DNA of 11,687 nt from Opitutia bacterium (lineage in GTDB: Bacteria; Verrucomicrobiota; Verrucomicrobiia; Opitutales; JANYEO01). Every line of letters begins with the position of its first letter. Within the stretch, counting starts at the first letter, position 1. A program made the position numbers and the translations under genes. The stretch lies in NCBI GenBank assembly GCA_025363025.1, contig JANYEO010000085.1, positions 1 through 11,687 of the forward strand. Reading direction: 5' to 3'. Positions 7,205-11,687 of this stretch are shown piece after piece. A model generated the notes under the pieces. The model had not been told where the DNA came from. It saw only the letters and a list, made by a program, of their open reading frames with translations, and made no database searches.

Positions 7205-8401
7205 CTAGAAGAGAGATACAATAATCGACAAACCATAATCCAACTCCTCCTTCGTAATCACAAGCGGTGGGGCAAATCGCAAAGTGCGCTCATGCGTTTC
7301 TTTCGTCAAAAGGCCTTTGGCTAAGAGTTGTTCAGAGGCGAGCCGAGCCGGCATTATCGAGGGGTCAAGCTCCAGCCCAATCCAAAGGCCCTGGCCTCGT
7401 ATAGCCTTAATAGCAGGGCTTTTAATAGCTTTCAGCTGCTCCATAAAATAAGCCCCAAGAGAGGCTGAACGTTCGGCAAGGCGCTCATCTTCTATAATTT
7501 TTAAAGCTTCAAGGCCAACGGCCGCAGCTAAGGGGTTGCCTCCAAAAGTGGACCCATGGCTCCCCGGAGTTAAAAGAGATAACACCTCTCTGCTTGCTAA
7601 AAAAGCCGATACCGCCATCACCCCTCCGCCTAATGCCTTCCCTAAAATGAGCCCATCGGGCTTCACCTCTGCATGCTCATAAGCAAACATACGGCCGGTG
7701 CGCCCTAGCCCACTTTGAACTTCATCTAAAATCATCAAAACATTCTGCGCCGTACACGTAGCCCTCACCTGCTTCAAATAACCAGCAGGCGGTACAATAA
7801 TACCCGCTTCCCCTTGAATGGGCTCTACTAAAAAGGCACAGGTATTTGGCGTAATGGCCGCTTCTAAAGCCGCGGCATCCCCAAATGGGATAATTTTAAA
7901 ACCCGGTGTTAAGGGACCAAACCCCGCTTGGTAGCTAGGCTCCGACGAAAAGCTAATAATCGTCGTCGTACGCCCGTGGAAATTTTCCTTTGCGACGATA
8001 ATCTCTGCCTTATTTTCAGGAATCCCCTTAACCTGGTACCCCCAGCGACGAGCAGCTTTGATGGCCGTCTCTACCGCTTCTGCCCCGGTATTCATGGGCA
8101 AGGCTAAATCTTGCCCTGTAATAGCACAGAGCTTTTCTATAAAAGGTAGTAACGGTGCTGCATGATACGCTCGGGAGCACACCGCAAGCTGCTGCGCTTG
8201 CTGGCATAACGCTTTAATAATACGAGGGTGCGCATGCCCAAGGCTCACCGCCGAGTAGGCAGACATCATATCCAAATACTTCTTCCCCTCTACATCCCAA
8301 GCCCATACGCCATGGGCGCGCTCCAGCACAACGGGCAAAGGTTTATAATTTGGGGCCGTGCAGTGCCCGCTTTTTTCAATAAATGCCTGGGTAGGGGTCA
8401 T
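7205..8401 (-). CDS. rocD: Ornithine aminotransferase
   Basis: PLP-dependent class III aminotransferase that moves the delta-amino group of ornithine to 2-oxoglutarate, giving glutamate 5-semialdehyde and glutamate. With ATG at 8401 it has 398 residues, the usual length. Visible: MMSAYSAVSLGHAHP (Tyr49, the ornithine-contacting position of this family), MNTGAEAVETAIKAAR (phosphate binding, 103-118), NFHGRTTTIISFSSEPSY (Arg144, carboxylate binding), VEPIQGEAGI (Glu193, Glu198), LDEVQSGLGRTG (Asp226, PLP ring nitrogen), ILGKALGGG with the Schiff-base Lys255, and GSTFGGNPLAAA. These combined motifs favour ornithine aminotransferase over acetylornithine or GABA aminotransferase. It lies 31 bp after arginase, forming an arginine-degrading pair. 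A TTG at 8407 could add two residues but ATG is preferred. No Shine-Dalgarno is seen. Confidence 0.94.
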   Translation of the reverse strand: MTPTQAFIEKSGHCTAPNYKPLPVVLERAHGVWAWDVEGKKYLDMMSAYSAVSLGHAHPRIIKALCQQAQQLAVCSRAYHAAPLLPFIEKLCAITGQDLALPMNTGAEAVETAIKAARRWGYQVKGIPENKAEIIVAKENFHGRTTTIISFSSEPSYQAGFGPLTPGFKIIPFGDAAALEAAITPNTCAFLVEPIQGEAGIIVPPAGYLKQVRATCTAQNVLMILDEVQSGLGRTGRMFAYEHAEVKPDGLILGKALGGGVMAVSAFLASREVLSLLTPGSHGSTFGGNPLAAAVGLEALKIIEDERLAERSASLGAYFMEQLKAIKSPAIKAIRGQGLWIGLELDPSIMPARLASEQLLAKGLLTKETHERTLRFAPPLVITKEELDYGLSIIVSLF

Positions 8402-8432
8402 AGCCAAAAGATAAGGGTTACAGCCCTTGAGC

Positions 8433-9356
8433 TTAAGGGCAACTAACCGCTACGGGCAAGAGTAATGCAGCGAGTAGATCTTTCACCAAATGAGCAGTCT
8501 TATTATCGATATCTTTTTTCGGGTTATATTCGACAATCTCAAAAGCGGCGCACCCCGGTACTTGCGAGATATAGGCCAAAGCAGGCAAAACCTCTTCTGT
8601 ACTCAACCCCCCCGAACATGGGCTGCCTACCCCCGGAGCATACTCAGGATCAAAAACATCCAAATCTAAACTAATCCCATAAGCTGCCGTATCCTGGGAT
8701 ACCCTTTTTAAAGCTTCTTCAAAAATAGTACCAAAGCCCCTCTCACGGACTTCTTCCATAAAATAAATACGCACGCCCAATTTTTTTAACAGGGCTAATT
8801 CCCCCTCCTCATAGCTACGAGCTCCAAGAACCACCACATGGGCCGGGTTAATTTTAGCACCGATAAAAGAAAGATTCACCAAATCCGGCTCCCCATAACC
8901 CATTAAAGCAGCAAGGGGCATCCCGTGGTAGGCCAAAGAAGGGCTCGTCTTAGGCGTATGACTATCCATGTGCGCATCTATCCAAATAAGCCCTATATTT
9001 TGTACCGCTTTTTTAGCCGTAGCCACGGCGCTCCACGTACCGATCGAAGCCGCATGATCCCCCCCTATAACAATAGGAAATGTATCTGAAAGCAATGCTG
9101 CTTCAACTGCTTGCCCCAATGCCTTGGCCTGGGAGACCACATAAGGCAAAGTTAACGGCCCAGGGGGGAAGCCTAGCTGAGACGCCATTTTTGTAGGCTG
9201 GACAAGAGGCCCCCATGCAATAGGCAGGCCCTTACTGGCTAAGTCTACCTCCACACCATAAGCTTGAAGAGCCGCTGGCCCTTTCTCTGTATCGCGCACT
9301 TTAGCGCCCCAACCGGTTGCGGAACCGATAAGGGATATTTTGGGGTATATCATCAT
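8433..9356 (-). CDS. rocF: Arginase
   Basis: Hydrolyses L-arginine to ornithine and urea using a binuclear manganese centre. The 307 residues match bacterial arginases. All metal ligands are present: His101 in IGGDHAAS, Asp127, His129 and Asp131 in WIDAHMDSHTP, and Asp231 and Asp233 in SLDLDVFDP. Glu276 in FEIVEYNP is the expected substrate-binding glutamate. SHTPKTSPSLAYHGMPLA (132-149) is characteristic of true arginases rather than agmatinase or formiminoglutamase. The start is one of two tandem ATGs (9356 or 9353), with no Shine-Dalgarno. It is the first gene of a two-gene operon with ornithine aminotransferase, so ornithine goes directly to the next enzyme. It is divergent from the plus-strand operon beginning at 9542. 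Confidence 0.95.
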   Translation of the reverse strand: MMIYPKISLIGSATGWGAKVRDTEKGPAALQAYGVEVDLASKGLPIAWGPLVQPTKMASQLGFPPGPLTLPYVVSQAKALGQAVEAALLSDTFPIVIGGDHAASIGTWSAVATAKKAVQNIGLIWIDAHMDSHTPKTSPSLAYHGMPLAALMGYGEPDLVNLSFIGAKINPAHVVVLGARSYEEGELALLKKLGVRIYFMEEVRERGFGTIFEEALKRVSQDTAAYGISLDLDVFDPEYAPGVGSPCSGGLSTEEVLPALAYISQVPGCAAFEIVEYNPKKDIDNKTAHLVKDLLAALLLPVAVSCP

Positions 9357-9383
9357 AGGTATAATCTAAGAGGGGTTAGATAA

Positions 9384-9412
9384 AATAAAATAGAAAATGC
9401 TTTTCTAGGCAA
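9384..9412 (-). promoter_or_regulatory. Candidate rocF-rocD promoter with a palindromic operator
   Basis: On the minus strand TTGCCT (9412-9407) and TTTATT (9389-9384) are 17 bases apart, about 28 bp before the rocF ATG. Almost filling the spacer is a perfect inverted repeat, TAGAAAA-TGC-TTTTCTA (9391-9407), an ideal place for a repressor to block RNA polymerase. It does not match the ArgR box I know (TNTGAAT-WWWW-ATTCANA). The promoter match is moderate and the operator role is inference. Confidence 0.35.
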
Positions 9413-9481
9413 TCCTAATAAATCAAATTACCTATTGAAGACCAAATGCTTGCAAATGATTGAAGCCTACAGCAAGGAAGG

Positions 9482-9515
9482 ATCGCTTCATAGCGATAAA
9501 CCCTTTATCGTTTTT
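9482..9515 (+). promoter_or_regulatory. Attenuator-like pair of mutually exclusive hairpins
   Basis: Three segments can pair in two ways. Segment 1 ATCGCT (9482-9487) pairs with AGCGAT (9492-9497) across a TCAT loop. Segment 2 CGATAAA (9494-9500) pairs with segment 3 TTTATCG (9504-9510) across a CCC loop, extendable by a G-U and an A-U pair, and is followed by TTTTT (9511-9515), as in an intrinsic terminator. The two stems share CGAT at 9494-9497, so only one can form at a time. The T-run ends 26 bases before the GTG of the 192-residue gene. A 29-codon reading frame (ATG 9456 to TGA 9543-9545) covers both hairpins and overlaps that GTG as GTGA. Structure is seen; regulation is inferred. Confidence 0.4.
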
Positions 9516-9541
9516 AATATACCCATAGTCCCTCCTTGCTC

Positions 9542-10120
9542 GTGAAAAAACCCCCACTCTACCCGAATGTCTTGGCTCAAGCCTTTTTAGAAACCTGCCA
9601 AATACTGCGTAACCCAAAACCTATCCCGCTAGAAAGCTTGGCAAGCCTCAAACAACTAGGCCTTTTTCCCACGGGCTCTACCTATTTATTCCATGCATTT
9701 TTAGAGGCTTTTAGGATAATTAATCCAACAGCAAAACTCTACATCATTGGGGATTCACCCGAATTCACAGAGCATGCTTTGTTAAAAAACGACTGCCATG
9801 TTGAATTCCTAACACCCCCTGCCACTCCCACCACCGACGCCTTTCTCATGTTTCATAACAATCTACAAAAAAAGGCGATTGAACCCTGGCTAAGCTTTAT
9901 GGGCAGTGAATCAGGCATTACAGAAAACCTACAAGTAATCGATCGATTAACCGATCAAACGGCCTATTTTTTTACCCCGAAGCAACACTTAATCCCCCTG
10001 ACGATTGAAGAGCGTTCAACTAATATGACGGCCCAAAAGCGAATCTACCAACTTTTTTTGCAACATTGGCAAAACCTCCCTCTCTGGGAACCAGAACAGG
10101 CGATAACGATTCTCAATTAA
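9542..10120 (+). CDS. Unrecognised 192-residue protein preceding a glycosyltransferase
   Basis: A soluble protein of 192 residues from GTG at 9542 (MKKPPLYPNVLAQAF); TTG at 9536 is the only other common start codon before an upstream in-frame stop at 9515. There is no signal peptide or membrane segment. Residues about 48-95 (STYLFHAFLEAFRIINP, KLYIIGDSPEFTEHALLKND, HVEFLTPP) suggest alternating helix and strand of an alpha/beta fold, with 'LYIIGDSPEF' a plausible Rossmann-like strand and loop. I recognise no family motif, including no GT4 signature or SAM-binding glycine loop. It is followed after 18 bp by a GT4 glycosyltransferase, so it probably acts with that enzyme in surface polysaccharide synthesis; this is inference from position. 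CCCTCCTTGCTC precedes the GTG, with no Shine-Dalgarno. The preceding leader may attenuate transcription. Confidence 0.75.
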   Translation: MKKPPLYPNVLAQAFLETCQILRNPKPIPLESLASLKQLGLFPTGSTYLFHAFLEAFRIINPTAKLYIIGDSPEFTEHALLKNDCHVEFLTPPATPTTDAFLMFHNNLQKKAIEPWLSFMGSESGITENLQVIDRLTDQTAYFFTPKQHLIPLTIEERSTNMTAQKRIYQLFLQHWQNLPLWEPEQAITILN

Positions 10121-10138
10121 ATATCACTTTACCCATCC

Positions 10139-11251
10139 ATGGCTCGCATTGCCTTTGATATTAGCTCATTAAACCACCCCTTTAATTCAGGCATTCAACG
10201 GTATGCAAATAACCTATTGCAAGGCCTCACTCACCTAAAAGAAAACCACACTTATGTACTTTTAGGAGGAATCGAACCTGAACAATGGCCACGAAAGGTA
10301 GAAACACCGGCCCCTTACTTACCTCCAGCAACTGGAGGCTGGCTAAACCCCATGTTGGCCCTTCTCGCCCGTACCCATCAAGCAGACTTACTCTTTCGAC
10401 CTTGGGGAACTTTACCAGAAAGACGTACTTGCCCCGGGGTCGTCACCATTCATGACACAATTCCCCTCGCTTATCCCGAGTGGGTCGTAAACTCCAATAT
10501 CGTGGATCTTTTCAAAAAAGACTTTCCCCGATGCTTGCCCCATACAGATGGCATCATCGCTATCTCTGAGCAGACAAAGAAAGATATCATCCACTACTAC
10601 GGGGTGGATGAGGCCCGCATCCATGTCATTTTACATGGGGTAGATCCTGCATTTTTTACCGCTCAGCCATTAGCTATACCTTCCACGATTAATGGCCAAA
10701 AAATCACCGCTCCCTACATTCTCTCAACTGGAGTATTTGAGCCCCGGAAAAACCGCGAACGCCTCATTGTCGCCTACAACCAAATACGCGAAAAATATAA
10801 ACACGAAAACTGGCAGCTAGTACTCACCGGCCCAAGTGGATGGCATTTCGAAACGCTACACGAAGCAATTCGCCAAAGCCCCTTTAAAGAAGATATTATT
10901 TTAACAGGAGAGGTTGATGACCCTACATTAAGGTCCCTCTATGCAGGGGCACATATTTTTATTTACCCCTCACTCTACGAAGGGTTTGGGCTACCGGTTT
11001 TAGAAGCAATGGCCGCGGGGGCCCCTACGATTACCTCCAATTGTTCTTCTTTACCCGAAGTAGGAGGCGAAGCCGTCCTCTACTGCGAACCCTTAGAAGT
11101 CGATTCTATCGCCAGCGTCCTTGAGACCCTTTTATCAAATGAATCCCTCCGTAACTCATTATCGCACAAAGGCCGAGAAAGAGCCAAACTCTTTACCTGG
11201 GCTAAAACAGCTCGCGAAAGCTTAGCTGTGTTTGAACACTACCTCTCATGA
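10139..11251 (+). CDS. Glycosyltransferase family 4 (group 1)
   Basis: A 370-residue GT-B fold glycosyltransferase that probably transfers a sugar from a nucleotide-sugar to a lipid-linked or polysaccharide acceptor in the cytoplasm. The N-terminal acceptor domain begins MARIAFDISSL with SGIQRYANNLLQGL, typical of the family. VTIHDTIPLAYPEW (102-115) and IIAISEQTKKDI followed by HVILHGVDPAFF form the domain junction. The C-terminal GT4 donor domain has YILSTGVFEPRKN (193-205, with Lys204), LVLTGPSGW, and the E-x7-E motif EGFGLPVLEAMAAG (Glu281, Glu289), then NCSSLPEVGGEAVLY. ATG 10139 is preceded by ACCCATCC, not a Shine-Dalgarno. It lies 18 bp after the 192-residue gene. The stop codon is immediately followed by an IS5-family end, so any operon partner beyond has been separated from it. 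Sugar and acceptor cannot be told. Confidence 0.93.
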   Translation: MARIAFDISSLNHPFNSGIQRYANNLLQGLTHLKENHTYVLLGGIEPEQWPRKVETPAPYLPPATGGWLNPMLALLARTHQADLLFRPWGTLPERRTCPGVVTIHDTIPLAYPEWVVNSNIVDLFKKDFPRCLPHTDGIIAISEQTKKDIIHYYGVDEARIHVILHGVDPAFFTAQPLAIPSTINGQKITAPYILSTGVFEPRKNRERLIVAYNQIREKYKHENWQLVLTGPSGWHFETLHEAIRQSPFKEDIILTGEVDDPTLRSLYAGAHIFIYPSLYEGFGLPVLEAMAAGAPTITSNCSSLPEVGGEAVLYCEPLEVDSIASVLETLLSNESLRNSLSHKGRERAKLFTWAKTARESLAVFEHYLS

Positions 11252-11252
11252 T

Positions 11253-11687
11253 GAGACCGCTGCATAATGGGTATTGTTAATAACCTTTTCTCGAAAACAC
11301 TTGCATTGACTAAAGCTAGATTTGGTATTCATGAATGAGCTTTATACAATACGAAGCGGAACTGAGAAACCGGGGAAGCCAGTTGAGGAAACTTCACGAA
11401 ATCATCGATTGGGATAAACTAAAACATATTTTAGGTAAGCTCGGCCGCTCTGGATATGGCCCGCAAGGTTATGAGCCAATCAAGTTATTGAAAGCCATGC
11501 TCTTACAAAGCTTGCACAGCTTGAGCGACGTTCAGCTCGAAGAAGGGTTGAATGAGAGGCTCACCTTCATTCACTTTAGCGGCTTTGATGGAGCGGTTCC
11601 GGATGCGACTACGATCTGCCGTTTTCGTAGCACATTGGTGGAACAAAAGAAGGCCCGTCAGATTTTCAAGGCCATCAACGCAATGTT
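11253..11687 (+). mobile_element. IS5-family insertion sequence, left end
   Basis: The element appears to begin at about 11253 with GAGACCGCTGCATAATGGG, which resembles the GAGACnnTTGCA-type terminal inverted repeats of several IS5-family elements. It carries a transposase gene from 11335 and runs off the right edge, so the other inverted repeat and the target duplication cannot be checked. The boundary is only one or two bases beyond the glycosyltransferase stop codon (11249-11251). The 82 bases between the end and the transposase hold no other gene and may include its promoter: TTGCAT at 11311-11316 is a possible -35. Confidence 0.75.
11335..11687 (+). CDS. IS5-family transposase, N-terminal part
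   Basis: The first 117 complete codons of a DDE transposase, cut by the right edge. The start is ATG at 11335 (MSFIQYEAELRNRG); another ATG four bases earlier is out of frame. Visible blocks match the IS5 N-terminal DNA-binding region (DUF772): 'DWDKLKHILGKLGRSGYGPQGYEP', IKLLKAMLLQSLHSLSDVQLEEGL, LTFIHFSGFDGAVPDATTICRFR and LVEQKKARQIFKAIN. The usual 'G-PDATTICRFR' hallmark precedes the catalytic domain, which lies outside the window, so I cannot say whether the transposase is intact. No frameshift or stop is seen in the visible part. Confidence 0.92.
   Translation, partial: MSFIQYEAELRNRGSQLRKLHEIIDWDKLKHILGKLGRSGYGPQGYEPIKLLKAMLLQSLHSLSDVQLEEGLNERLTFIHFSGFDGAVPDATTICRFRSTLVEQKKARQIFKAINAM

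Noticed and set aside
9391..9407. ArgR box upstream of rocF
   Set aside because: The dyad TAGAAAA-TGC-TTTTCTA lacks the TGAAT/ATTCA half-sites of ArgR.
1..11687. tRNA or rRNA genes, CRISPR arrays, phage attachment sites
   Set aside because: I saw no cloverleaf, no regularly spaced direct repeats and no tRNA-derived ends; the intergenic regions are short and otherwise accounted for.

Overview
The window reads as a chromosomal stretch of a Gram-negative bacterium with an outer membrane. The evidence is a signal-peptide beta-barrel protein ending in aromatic Phe, an exosortase, and a secreted S55-type peptidase of a kind I associate with Verrucomicrobiota and Acidobacteriota. Together with a PPi-dependent phosphofructokinase and strong use of GGG for glycine, this makes Verrucomicrobiota (perhaps Opitutia) my best guess. 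That placement is inference and weak without 16S or marker genes. Shine-Dalgarno motifs are almost absent: most starts are preceded by pyrimidine-rich DNA (for example CCTCTT, ACTCC, TTCCCT).

Layout. Positions 1-9356 are all minus strand. In transcription order they hold arginase (rocF) and ornithine aminotransferase (rocD); a monocistronic outer-membrane beta-barrel gene with its own terminator; phosphoglycerate mutase (gpmI) and PPi-phosphofructokinase; then an envelope cluster of exosortase, a 166-residue multispanning membrane protein, a 595-residue secreted S55-type peptidase and the first 70 codons of another secreted protein that runs off the left edge. Positions 9357-9541 are a divergent intergenic region with a candidate rocF promoter and two mutually exclusive hairpins that look like an attenuator. 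From 9542 the genes are on the plus strand: an unrecognised 192-residue protein and a GT4 glycosyltransferase. An IS5-family element begins 1-2 bases after the glycosyltransferase stop codon and runs off the right edge.

How the genes fit together. RocF and RocD take arginine through ornithine to glutamate semialdehyde. GpmI and the PPi-PFK are glycolytic/gluconeogenic and unrelated to their neighbours. The exosortase, membrane protein, S55 peptidase and secreted protein are closely spaced and probably form a surface-protein sorting and processing unit. No PEP-CTERM-like substrate is visible in the window. The most interesting points are the permuted order of catalytic motifs in the S55-type protein, the exosortase cluster, the attenuator-like leader at 9456-9545, the missing ribosome binding sites, and the G7-G8 tracts lying in glycine motifs of several enzymes, four of them catalytic.
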